NCBI GenBank assembly: GCA_044228795.1
Contig: JBGAUE010000003.1
Span: 1-64,000 of the forward strand
Direction of reading: 5' to 3'
Length of the DNA stretch: 64,000 nucleotides
From: M0108 sp044228795
GTDB taxonomy: Bacteria; Pseudomonadota; Gammaproteobacteria; Chromatiales; Chromatiaceae
Positions 52,453 through 61,394 of this stretch are shown piece after piece. The stretch's first letter is position 1. Every line of letters begins with the position of its first letter. Made by a program: the position numbers and the translations under genes. Below the pieces are notes generated by a model. The model searched no databases. It saw nothing but the letters and a program-made list of their open reading frames with translations, and had not been told where the DNA came from.

Positions 52453-53802
52453 CTAAAGACGCCCGTCAACGGCGGACGCTGGCAGGACGGACTTGACGTC
52501 GTAGAGGATGGCCTTGGCCTTACCCAGGGCGCGGAGAGCTTCAGCGCCCATGGTGGTGAAATCCCGGTGGGCGACGGCCAGGATGATGGCGTCGTAACTG
52601 CCGGGCGTGGGCAAGGCCGGCAGACAGTCGATACCATATTCGTGCTTGGCCTCGGCGCGATTGACCCAGGGGTCGAAACAATCCACCGCGATGCTGTAGT
52701 CGTGTAGGGCGTCAATGATGTCGATAACGCGAGTGTTGCGCAGGTCCGGGCAGTTTTCCTTGAAGGCGAGGCCCAAGACCAGGATGCGGCTGTTGCAGAC
52801 GCCGATGCCGTGGCCGAGCATGAGCTTAACGACGGTCTCGGCGACATGGGCGCCCATGCGGTCATTGATGCGGCGGCCGGCGAGGATGACCTCGGGGTGG
52901 TAGCCAATGGCAATGGCCTTGTGGGTCAGGTAGTAGGGATCGACACCGATGCAATGGCCGCCGACCAGCCCGGGGCGAAAGGGTAGAAAGTTCCACTTAC
53001 TGCCGGCGGCCTCCAGAACCTCCAGGGTGTCGATGCCAAGGCGGCCAAAGATGAGAGCCAACTCGTTCATGAGGGCGATATTGAGGTCGCGCTGGGTATT
53101 CTCGATGACCTTGGCGGCCTCGGCAACACGGATGCTACTGGCAGGGTGGGTGCCAACGGTAATAATCTGGCGGTAGAGGGCGTCGACAATGGCGGCGATC
53201 GCGGGGCTGGAGCCGCTGGTGACCTTTTTGATGGTCGTGAGGCGATGGTCGTGGTCGCCGGGGTTGATGCGTTCGGGGCTGTAGCCCAGGAAAAAGGTGT
53301 CCGGAGTCGAAGACGTACTGCTGTAAGCACCCTGGTCCCCGCCCCCTGATCCCGCGTATTTCAGGCCCGAGTGCTTTGCCAAGACGGGGGCGCAGTCGTC
53401 CTCGGTGCAGCCGGGGTACACGGTGGATTCGTAGATGACCAGGTCACCAGGCTTGAGAACCTGGCCAACGGTGGCGGAGGCCTTGAGCAAGGGCGTAAGG
53501 TCGGGGCGCTTGTACCCGTCCACCGGAGTAGGGACGGTAACGATAAAGATGCGGCAGGCGCGCAGGTCAACAAGGTCACGGGTCATATGCAGATGCTGGG
53601 CAGCGGCCAAGGCCTCGGGTGTGACCTCGCGGGTGCTGTCGTGACCCGCTTGCAGTTCCACGATACGCCCGGCGTTGATGTCGAAGCCGACCACCGGGCG
53701 ATGCTTGCCGAATTCAACCGCAAGCGGTAGGCCGACGTAGCCCAGCCCGATGATAGCAAGCGGGGTGTCGGAGGCAGTGAGGTGGGTGAGGTTTTCGGTC
53801 AT
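52453..53802 (-). CDS. UDP-N-acetylhexosamine dehydrogenase (WbpA/TviB-like)
   Basis: A 449-residue nucleotide-sugar dehydrogenase that oxidises a UDP-hexose C6 to the uronic acid. It shows the NAD motif I-I-G-L-G-Y-V-G-L-P-L-A near the start, V-P-T-P-V-D, the catalytic loop G-Y-S-P-E-R-I-N-P-G-D, and the nucleophile Cys in V-G-G-H-C-I-G-V-D-P-Y-Y-L. The sequence agrees best with UDP-GlcNAc/GalNAc dehydrogenases of surface glycan pathways. A Gly/Ser-rich insertion of about 18-20 residues (encoded about 53298-53358) interrupts the usual link before F-F-L-G-Y-S. The ATG at 53802 is used; 33 further upstream codons lack support. It converges on the por operon. Confidence 0.9.
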   Translation of the reverse strand: MTENLTHLTASDTPLAIIGLGYVGLPLAVEFGKHRPVVGFDINAGRIVELQAGHDSTREVTPEALAAAQHLHMTRDLVDLRACRIFIVTVPTPVDGYKRPDLTPLLKASATVGQVLKPGDLVIYESTVYPGCTEDDCAPVLAKHSGLKYAGSGGGDQGAYSSTSSTPDTFFLGYSPERINPGDHDHRLTTIKKVTSGSSPAIAAIVDALYRQIITVGTHPASSIRVAEAAKVIENTQRDLNIALMNELALIFGRLGIDTLEVLEAAGSKWNFLPFRPGLVGGHCIGVDPYYLTHKAIAIGYHPEVILAGRRINDRMGAHVAETVVKLMLGHGIGVCNSRILVLGLAFKENCPDLRNTRVIDIIDALHDYSIAVDCFDPWVNRAEAKHEYGIDCLPALPTPGSYDAIILAVAHRDFTTMGAEALRALGKAKAILYDVKSVLPASAVDGRL

Positions 53803-54350
53803 GTTGGCAGGCTGGGGAGAAGCACACAAGCCATTATGGTAAGCGAAAATAATTACCGGAACAGGATCACAAGCCCATTCCTGGTCTTTACTCTGGTGCA
53901 TTCCAGGACATAGCAGGTCGACCCCCCAGGCTACTACTACATAACCCTTACCTTATTACCGCATATCACCGACTTCTCGCAATGCTCGAAGGTTCATGAG
54001 ACCGAGACATGGACCACAGGGGAAGGTTGTCACCGCAGAACAGACAGGGGCAAGTTGACGTCAACCCCTATCCCTGGCACATGGGCCGAGGCCGCCACCA
54101 GCGGCAAGCGGTCGTAGCCAGTCTTGATTCTCGCCCTCTGCTCGGCATGATTGGCAGAGCCCACCCCTGGATTTATTTCCGGCGCCGGCATGCCCAACTG
54201 CAAAGAAATAGCACCCGAGAGGCGTGCATCAAAGCCCTCCCGCTTGTCAAAGGCGTGGCTGGCAGGCGGATGCGACATGCTACCTGAGCTTCATCAATGA
54301 GTCAGTCAACTCATTGGCGTCAACCCTCAAGGCACCGGCAATTCGCATTT

Positions 54351-54546
54351 CATGCCTATCCGGTTAACTTAGGTATCCTCGACATGCAGTGGTACAGCCT
54401 TGCCATCGTAGGTCGCAGCAAATAGCACCCATCCGCAACCCATTATGAAGACTCATTTTGCGCCATGACCCGCTCTCCGGCGAAGAAGCGTCAGGCACCG
54501 GCTCCCACTACATCTGGCGTCAACCTGAGTTAACCGGATAGGCATG
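54351..54546. repeat. 196-bp unit bounded by 23-bp inverted repeats (MITE-like)
   Basis: CATGCCTATCCGGTTAACT begins the left repeat (54351-54373). The right repeat (54524-54546) is its inverse with 22 of 23 positions matching. The enclosed 150 bases hold no convincing gene. Inverted repeats around a short non-coding core are the hallmark of a miniature transposable element or an insertion-sequence deletion remnant. I found no clear target-site duplication at the outer edges. Confidence 0.55.
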
Positions 54547-54637
54547 TCGTTTATTATTTCCAGAACTTAGTTGCTATCTGAAACACACGAAGAGCCACTA
54601 ATGCGTGTTTTGCCCCGGCGTTACGGCCGCCAACGGC

Positions 54638-54668
54638 AAAAAAAAACCTCATCCCGGTAGAGATGAGG
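54638..54668 (-). terminator. Rho-independent terminator downstream of the multicopper oxidase
   Basis: On the minus strand CCTCATC (54662-54668) pairs with GATGAGG (54647-54653) around an 8-nt loop and is followed by nine U (54638-54646). It lies about 160 bases beyond the multicopper oxidase stop. Confidence 0.9.
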
Positions 54669-54829
54669 CGAAGAATTGAAGGATGGAATCGCCCATTGCC
54701 GGATGCGCATCAATGCCTGATCCGGGTGGGGAAGCCCTTAGCCGCCTTCCTGGCGAGCCCATCTTGATGGGGTTGGGAAAAAACCCCGGGGTGGCAGGTA
54801 ATCTGCCACCCCTGTCCGTGGCTGTCCCC

Positions 54830-57800
54830 TTAATTGATAGGCTGTGGGAACGGGGAAGGTTGTGCAACCACCCAATTCGAGTAACGGCTAATCGAATTAT
54901 TGACGGCCCTGACCCTGAAGTACCAGTTCGAGGTACGTGACAGCCAGGTGAAGGTGGTCGTCAAGGCGTTCCCCCCCAGGATGCCACTATTGTTGACCGG
55001 GGAGGTGAAGCCTGGGTTATTCGCCCTCTGGACCTGGAAACTCGAATTGTTGTTCGAAAGGTCGGTCCATGTGACCGTGCAGCTGGCGAAACTCGATGTG
55101 CCTGTTCGGACACAGTTAACCGTCGGGGCACCGGGGTCAGCCGGAGCCACGGTGTTGTCCAGTCCCACGCTAATGGAGGGCGAGGAGCCATTCGCATTGG
55201 TGGCCACAACCCGGTACAAGCTATTAGTTCTATCGTTCACCGCGAGGGTTGAAGTTAAGGAGTCACCTACTGCAGTTGTCTGGGCAGCAGTTCGTCCAAT
55301 AGCGGCATTGGTGTTGGACCAGGTGAGGCCATTATTGATCGAGGTCTGCACTTGGAAGCTCGTCTCGTTATTCGAGGCATCCGTCCAGGCGAGAGTGGCT
55401 TGGAAAGAATTATTGCGAGCAACCGTCACCGGGGTGGGTGCCACTGGAGGAGTGATAAGGCCCACAACCTCGGAAGCGGTGGTCCCCGTCACATTTACGG
55501 CCAGCACCCGGTAGAAGTTAGGACGGGGCTGAGGGGGTAAGGGCGCAGATTGGGTTCCGGGAGGCAATAACCCACCGGAATTTGACCATGGGTCATTGCC
55601 CGTTGGCGAGGTCTGCAGTTGGAAGCCCGTTTCGTTCGTCGAGGCATCCGTCCAGATGATATTGCCGTCAGTAGAATTAGACCACTGAATTCTCACATTG
55701 GCCGGGGCCGTCGGGAATTTCGTGACAACCACGTTATTCGAGGTGGCATAGCCCGACATTTGCAGGGCATTAAACGCCGCCACCCGATATTGGTAATTGT
55801 TATCCGGAGAGGCGTCGCTAGCACCGCCCACAACAGTCGTATCATCGTAGGTTGTGACATTGGCTAAAGTCGTGGCGATCTGGACCCAAGCACCACTGTT
55901 GAGGGCCCTTTCAATGATAAAGCCGGTTTCATCAGCCGCATTGTCCGTCCAGTTCAAGGTGACCTTGGGTCCCGCACCCGCGGCTGCTCCCAGATTCGAC
56001 GGCGCGTTAGGCACAGCACCGCCGATACTGGTGGAGACAGGGGTCGAGTCCGCCGAGAGGCTCATGAAGGCGCCGCCATAGCCAGCGGTGTTCCTCGCAA
56101 AGACCCGGTAACGCGCCTCGCAGGGATTGGATGCCTGGTTGTTGAGTTGGCGCTGGCCATGGGTATTGGGATCGGCCAGTGGAGATTCCACACTGGCAAG
56201 GAAATCCCAGGTGATCCCATCCAGAGACTTCTGCACCACGAAAGACGTCTCATTGATAGAGTTGTCCGTCCACTCCAGGTTCACCACGTCGCCAGGGGAT
56301 CCGTTACAAGACCCTGTCAGAGCAGTCGGAGCAAGCGGCGGGTAGACGAGGGACTGGGGCCGCATCATGTCCATCTCTTCATGGCTCAGGATATGGCAGT
56401 GCCAGACGTACTCCCAACCATAGTTGACGAGCTGGTTCGTGATCCCCGAGTTCGGCGGCGCCGCACAGGTGGCTGGCGGAACGAAGGCGCCGCCGACCGG
56501 ATTGCCGGCGGCATCGACGCAGTTGAAGCCCATCGTAGATCCAGGCGGGGTCATGGGGTTCAGCAGGCGGATGCTGTTGGGCAGTTCCCAGGGCAGTACC
56601 GGCAGCACGGGTCGTATGGCGACGATGACGTCCTCCAAGGGGCTGACCCGTATCGTTTCCTTCCAGCCCAGCTCGCCAGGCTCGGTTGGGATGATGATGT
56701 TGTCCCAGGTCACGCGATTGAGCACTTGCAAATCGTACAGGTGGACATGCATAGGGTGGGTATCGACGCCGTTGTGGGTGATCTTCCAGATCTGAGTGCC
56801 ATCATCGGCTACGGAGATAGGCAACACGTTGAGGGTGTTGGGCAGGTTGGTGCCGTCCCAGAGCTCGGTTTGGGGATTGATGTAGGGGTACAGAACAATG
56901 TTCTGCAGGGCGGGCGAAGCCGGGACGACCTCCAGGCCAATGTTAGCGGTCATGCGGCCAAACTCATCGAAGGCTGCGGCGTTCATCTCGTCATGGAGGG
57001 CCTTAGGCTCGATCATGACGGCGAGAGTGTCCTCAGTGCCGGTGATGAGCGTATTGAATTTGAACAACTCGCCACCCTGGTTGCTGATACGAGCCAAGCC
57101 ATCGCAAACGGTGCTGCCATCCTGGTTGCAGTCACCGTTGGCAGCAAATGCTTTACCGTAGGCGGTGTTATAGGGCGCTTGACCGACGATGATCGGATTT
57201 TGGCTGGATTCGAACACTCCCGAACCATCGGCCTTGTGTGTGAAGGCAATCCTCAGCTTGTTCAGATCGAAGGCTGGCTGCGGCGTGCCCACCACCTTGA
57301 CCTGCATGATGGTACGGGTATTGGGTCCGTAACCGGGCATGATGGTGGGTGCGCCGACGGGAGACTGGTCCGGAGCACCGGTATAGTAGTCATAGCTGGG
57401 GACACGCGCCGGGTAGGCAGCGGGGGCGTCGTTGTAGAGGATCAGAGTTTTGCCCGCGAACTGGGAGAAGTCCACGATCACATCGGCACGTTCGGCGGGG
57501 GCCACCACCAAGGAATGTAGGTCCACGTTGCCAACGTCAAAGCGGGTGGGGTCCGTGATCCAGGTGGTAGGCTGCTGGCCGTCCACGACGGCAGGCGCGG
57601 GCAGGAAGCCACCCTCGTTACCGATCTGAATCCAGTCAGGCCCGGCGGTTGCCGTGCTTTGCACCGGGGTCGGGAAGACCACGGGGTCAAGCTGGGCGGC
57701 GGCCAGTTCCGTGGGATTGAGTGCTACCTCGGTGCCACCGATCACTTGACCCAAGGCGTTCTTACCCTTGCTGGCGGTGCTGGGATCGGCCACATACCAT

Positions 57801-60343
57801 TGCAGGTTCCAGAAGCGGTCATTGGCCGCATTGAGGATCCGCAGGCGATAGCTCTTGGGCTGCAAGGTGACGGTCGGGTAGACGGTGCCGTTCACCATCG
57901 GGGTGTCATTGAACTGCTCCATACCGGTAGAGATGTTGGGCGTGCCGGGGATTAAGGCCGGTTCGCAGAAGGGATCGGTCTGGTACTGCCAGGTGGCGGG
58001 GTCGTTAATGTCGCACGTCTTATCCACCGAGAAGGGGGGGATAGCGTTCGCGTCCTTGTTGTAATAGGGGTTGGCGATAGGTCCATACGGAGGGTTGGCG
58101 GGCGGCCAGAACCAGGGTCCGTACATCCACCGGCCATAAGCGCTCATGCCACCGGCATCACCCGGATTCTGGGCGGGCATATAGACATGGTGATACCAGA
58201 AATCGCCATAGCTGCCCCAACGGCTGTAGTCCCAGGTCGGATCCTGCTCGGAGAGCTGGACGGGTTCCGGTACAAAGGTGCGATCCTGAATAATGAGCGG
58301 GATCTGGTCGGCCGGGATGGTGCCATTGGCGATCAGTGCCTGCTCGGTGTCATCGGAGATCAGATAACCCGCGGCTCCGCCCACATAGACGCCCAGGCGG
58401 GTAATGCCCCAGGCGTGGTCGTGGTAGAACATCAGCCGCGCGCTCTGCTGATTGGTGTAGTAGAAGGTCGAGCAGCCGTCCGTCTCACCACCACAGCCAA
58501 CGTCCTTCGGATCGGGCGCGTTCATATCCGGCACGTTGCCCACGCTATCACCCTGAGGATAAATGGTAGTCTCGTCGGCCGGAGTGATCCACTGATGAGG
58601 GGTACCGTCACTGATCCAGGGGTTGAGACCCCCGTGCAGATGCAGTGTAGCGCGGTTTTGCTTGAAGCATTTGGGATCCGCAGACTGCGGGTCAACGGTG
58701 CAGTCGGGGTTGCGCACCTCATCCAAAACCGTGCCTAAATTTTGTGGCTCCCAATCTCCAATGATGCCTGAACCCATGAGGGTAGAATCGGTGGGTAAAA
58801 AGAGATCACCCCCGGCGTCCTTGGGCAGCAGGTTGTAGAACTTGATGCGGACCGCTCTGTCCTTGGTAGCCGCGATGACGGGACCCAGGAACTGGGGCTT
58901 GGTGACGCCTATGGCTGGACCACCAACCCCGGGAAGATCGATCCCAAGCTCGACGCCTGGTATACCACTCTGGGCAGGGGTCTTGAGCTGCACATAGCCA
59001 CGCAGCAAGGTGCCTGCCGCAGGCAGCGACGAACTCATCTGCTGGCGGTATTCCACCAGGGCGATGACATAGTAATCGGACCCCGGGAAGGTGGTGGTGT
59101 CAGGCACCGCCAACGGCAGGGACTGACCCAGGTTGTTGGTGGCGGGCGAAGAGGGGTCGTTGCAATTGGCCAAGGCGGGATTGCAGAGCATCGGCAAGGT
59201 GTCCACGAATTTTTTGATGCCCTTCGTGATATACCCCGAACCGTTATTGGTGAGGTAGATCCCAGTCAGACTGCCTTTATTGATGCTGGCGGTGGCGGTA
59301 GCGCCGGTACCAATACCCCCGGGTGGGGTGTCGGTGATGGCGACCGTGGGCACAGTTCTGTAACGATTGCCATAGGTATTCAGGACAATTTTATTGATAG
59401 TCAAGGTAGCCTTCGCGGTCGCCCCGGAGCCGGGTCGATTGCGGACGGGATCCTCAATGGTACCATCACGGATAGTAATGCCCGGTGCGACGGAATATCC
59501 CGATCCACCCGGGGAGGTCACTATTATGGAGGTGATGGTGCCGGGTCCTACAGTACCACAAGGGGCAACGGGATCGCGATCACAGACGGCTCTGGCACGA
59601 GCCAGAACCCCGTTCGGGTCGTCAGGCAAATCGACCGATACGGTTGGACGGGTGTAGCCGACTCCACCGCTGGTGACCTGGATTGCGTCGACGCTACCGT
59701 AAGCAGTGGCCGTTGCTGAGTTGTTGGCTGTGACACCACCGCCTGAGATTATGACCTGCGGCGCTGTGTAGCCTGCGCCTCCCGTGTCGACATTGATGCT
59801 TGTAACCGCAACCGCGGAGGTAGTTCTGGCGTAGGCCCTAGCACCACCGTCGCTGCCGTCGCTAGCTCGCTTGATGGTGACCGTCGCGCTGGTATAGCCA
59901 TTACCGGGTTCGTCGAGGGTAATGCCGGTTATTTCACCCTCTAGACCGACATGGGCGGTCGCTTTGGCCCCCTGACCATTACCCGCGATTTCCACGACGA
60001 CGTCGGGTAAGGTAAAAGGGCTCATGGCCCAGTTCGGGAAGGGCCCAAAGTAATGGGGAATCTTGGTTTGGTCAACGGGGGAGGCAGGTGGTACTCCTGC
60101 TGTCGTGGGGGCAGCATCCGCACCCAACGCCGCAACTTTGGCCCCGATCTGTTCGGCTGGGAGGGCCCCTTGACGCACAGCGGCAGCGGCGTCCTTGATA
60201 GCTTCGATTTGGCCTGACTTGGTGAGAACGGGTTGCCCCGGACTCGTGCCGGCCGTGGCGGCGTCCGTACCCAAACCAACACCCAAGCCGAGGGCAGTGG
60301 CGAACAAAAGATGTTTGAAGCTTGAAAAGATAGGATATTTCAT
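54830..60343 (-). CDS. Giant secreted multicopper oxidase with Gly/Tyr repeats and five FnIII domains
   Basis: A protein of about 1837 residues with a signal peptide (residues 1-30). Residues about 115-380 hold six repeats of the type I-x-V-T-x-G-G-x-G-Y-T-x-P-x-V. A multicopper oxidase part follows, with all four copper motifs: T-L-H-L-H-G-G (about 565), Y-H-D-H-A-W-G (about 640), H-P-M-H-V-H-L (about 1197) and W-H-C-H-I-L-S-H-E-E-M-D-M-M (about 1315). Residues 1335-1837 form five fibronectin type III domains, each with W-T-D-x-S/A-x-N-E-T-x-F. The overall design recalls bacterial manganese-oxidising multicopper oxidases such as MofA, but metal substrate is an inference. The ATG at 60343 has GGGGA at 8 nt; a start 13 codons upstream is less likely. 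It has its own terminator and is divergent from a response regulator. Confidence 0.9.
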   Translation of the reverse strand: MKYPIFSSFKHLLFATALGLGVGLGTDAATAGTSPGQPVLTKSGQIEAIKDAAAAVRQGALPAEQIGAKVAALGADAAPTTAGVPPASPVDQTKIPHYFGPFPNWAMSPFTLPDVVVEIAGNGQGAKATAHVGLEGEITGITLDEPGNGYTSATVTIKRASDGSDGGARAYARTTSAVAVTSINVDTGGAGYTAPQVIISGGGVTANNSATATAYGSVDAIQVTSGGVGYTRPTVSVDLPDDPNGVLARARAVCDRDPVAPCGTVGPGTITSIIVTSPGGSGYSVAPGITIRDGTIEDPVRNRPGSGATAKATLTINKIVLNTYGNRYRTVPTVAITDTPPGGIGTGATATASINKGSLTGIYLTNNGSGYITKGIKKFVDTLPMLCNPALANCNDPSSPATNNLGQSLPLAVPDTTTFPGSDYYVIALVEYRQQMSSSLPAAGTLLRGYVQLKTPAQSGIPGVELGIDLPGVGGPAIGVTKPQFLGPVIAATKDRAVRIKFYNLLPKDAGGDLFLPTDSTLMGSGIIGDWEPQNLGTVLDEVRNPDCTVDPQSADPKCFKQNRATLHLHGGLNPWISDGTPHQWITPADETTIYPQGDSVGNVPDMNAPDPKDVGCGGETDGCSTFYYTNQQSARLMFYHDHAWGITRLGVYVGGAAGYLISDDTEQALIANGTIPADQIPLIIQDRTFVPEPVQLSEQDPTWDYSRWGSYGDFWYHHVYMPAQNPGDAGGMSAYGRWMYGPWFWPPANPPYGPIANPYYNKDANAIPPFSVDKTCDINDPATWQYQTDPFCEPALIPGTPNISTGMEQFNDTPMVNGTVYPTVTLQPKSYRLRILNAANDRFWNLQWYVADPSTASKGKNALGQVIGGTEVALNPTELAAAQLDPVVFPTPVQSTATAGPDWIQIGNEGGFLPAPAVVDGQQPTTWITDPTRFDVGNVDLHSLVVAPAERADVIVDFSQFAGKTLILYNDAPAAYPARVPSYDYYTGAPDQSPVGAPTIMPGYGPNTRTIMQVKVVGTPQPAFDLNKLRIAFTHKADGSGVFESSQNPIIVGQAPYNTAYGKAFAANGDCNQDGSTVCDGLARISNQGGELFKFNTLITGTEDTLAVMIEPKALHDEMNAAAFDEFGRMTANIGLEVVPASPALQNIVLYPYINPQTELWDGTNLPNTLNVLPISVADDGTQIWKITHNGVDTHPMHVHLYDLQVLNRVTWDNIIIPTEPGELGWKETIRVSPLEDVIVAIRPVLPVLPWELPNSIRLLNPMTPPGSTMGFNCVDAAGNPVGGAFVPPATCAAPPNSGITNQLVNYGWEYVWHCHILSHEEMDMMRPQSLVYPPLAPTALTGSCNGSPGDVVNLEWTDNSINETSFVVQKSLDGITWDFLASVESPLADPNTHGQRQLNNQASNPCEARYRVFARNTAGYGGAFMSLSADSTPVSTSIGGAVPNAPSNLGAAAGAGPKVTLNWTDNAADETGFIIERALNSGAWVQIATTLANVTTYDDTTVVGGASDASPDNNYQYRVAAFNALQMSGYATSNNVVVTKFPTAPANVRIQWSNSTDGNIIWTDASTNETGFQLQTSPTGNDPWSNSGGLLPPGTQSAPLPPQPRPNFYRVLAVNVTGTTASEVVGLITPPVAPTPVTVARNNSFQATLAWTDASNNETSFQVQTSINNGLTWSNTNAAIGRTAAQTTAVGDSLTSTLAVNDRTNSLYRVVATNANGSSPSISVGLDNTVAPADPGAPTVNCVRTGTSSFASCTVTWTDLSNNNSSFQVQRANNPGFTSPVNNSGILGGNALTTTFTWLSRTSNWYFRVRAVNNSISRYSNWVVAQPSPFPQPIN

Positions 60344-60480
60344 CCTATATTCCCCAGGGGGATAGACGTATTTTGTCATCATTCGACGCTCACGTTGGTT
60401 TAAGAAACAAGATAGCGGGATTGGTAACCCCAGACATAGCCGCCGTTAAGCCTTGCTTAAGGGTAAGCTTTACATGGGTA

Positions 60481-60521
60481 GCCAAGCAAATATATGGGGG
60501 TTTACCCCCGTTTTTCTTGGC
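60481..60521 (+). promoter_or_regulatory. Nested hairpin in the multicopper oxidase/response regulator intergenic region
   Basis: GGGGG (60496-60500), TTTA loop and CCCCC (60505-60509) followed by GTTTTT form a terminator-like hairpin on the plus strand. An outer arm GCCAAG (60481-60486) pairs with CTTGGC (60516-60521). It lies about 190 bases upstream of the response regulator start and 140 upstream of the oxidase start, so it may be an attenuator or an operator. Confidence 0.45.
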
Positions 60522-60707
60522 CCCCTGTGAATTCGCATTGAAAGAATTGTATTGAGTCGCCCCTATATGTACTTCGAGGTGTCGCAGGGGGGCATGGACC
60601 TGGTTTGACGGAGGCGTACCAGTTTAGCCGTGTCGATCCGGGAGCGCCGAGAGATTTTGGTAGGGTTCTGGTTGGCAGCGGCGACCCCACACTTACACCT
60701 CGAGGTC

Positions 60708-61394
60708 ATGGTTAGCAACGGGTTCGGAGACCAGGCGTTGTCGCAAAATCCAATACGTATCTTAATGGTTGAGGACCACCGCATCCTACGCGAAGGTTTG
60801 CGGGCCATCCTGACCGCCCAGTCCGATCTCGCCGTCGTGGGCGAAGCGGTGGATGGGAACGAGGCCATCAGGCGGGCCCGCGAGTTGCAGCCCGACGTGG
60901 TGCTGCTGGATCTGTCCATGCCGCGCATGAATGGGCTGGAGGCGCTCAAGGGCATCAAGCGGGTCGCGACCCAGGTGCGGGTGATCATTCTTTCGGCACA
61001 CAAGGATGGCGAGTACGTCCAGGGGGCCTTGCAGGCCGGGGCGGATGGCTATGTGACCAAGGATTCCAGCGGGGATGAACTGGTGACGGGGATACGGATC
61101 GTGGTGACGGGAGCCTGCTATCTGTGCCGGGCGATCAATGACCGGGTTAACCCCACTGGATCAGGGGAGGGGTCCCATAACAGCACCCTGGTCGGCGACT
61201 TGCTTACCCCACGGGAACGGGAGGTTCTGAAGCTGGTGGCGGAAGGGTATCGCAGCCGCCAGATCGCCGAGTTTCTGAGCATCAGCGAGAAGACCGTGGA
61301 GAAGCACCGTACCAGCCTGTTGCGGAAGCTGCAGGTGACGAATGTCTCGGGACTGACCGCTTACGCGATCGCCCATGGCATCGTTAGCCCCTAG
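60708..61394 (+). CDS. NarL/FixJ-type response regulator
   Basis: A 228-residue two-component regulator. The receiver domain (residues about 17-135) has the acidic pair V-E-D-H, the phosphoacceptor Asp in V-V-L-L-D-L-S-M-P at about residue 68, and the Lys in Y-V-T-K-D. The C-terminal LuxR-type helix-turn-helix reads L-T-P-R-E-R-E-V-L-K-L-V-A-E-G and S-I-S-E-K-T-V-E-K-H-R. I start at ATG 60708; the frame is open 26 codons more but lacks support. The gene overlaps the tail of the histidine kinase on the opposite strand by 11 nt and is divergent from the oxidase, a plausible target. Confidence 0.9.
   Translation: MVSNGFGDQALSQNPIRILMVEDHRILREGLRAILTAQSDLAVVGEAVDGNEAIRRARELQPDVVLLDLSMPRMNGLEALKGIKRVATQVRVIILSAHKDGEYVQGALQAGADGYVTKDSSGDELVTGIRIVVTGACYLCRAINDRVNPTGSGEGSHNSTLVGDLLTPREREVLKLVAEGYRSRQIAEFLSISEKTVEKHRTSLLRKLQVTNVSGLTAYAIAHGIVSP

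Larger units (their letters stand above)
53803..54829. other. Gene-poor 1-kb gap between UDP-sugar dehydrogenase and multicopper oxidase
   Basis: Short frames occur on both strands (about 54009-54287 plus, 54030-54278 minus), but neither looks like a known protein, so none is called. The gap contains a 23-bp inverted-repeat pair and a strong terminator, listed separately, and TGGCGTCAACC occurs twice (near 54315 and 54515). It looks like a remnant or mobile-element landing zone. Confidence 0.45.

Noticed and set aside
54009..54287. Short open frames on both strands in the gap before the oxidase
   Set aside because: No ribosome site or family pattern; both strands are open over the same bases, which is expected by chance in GC-rich DNA.
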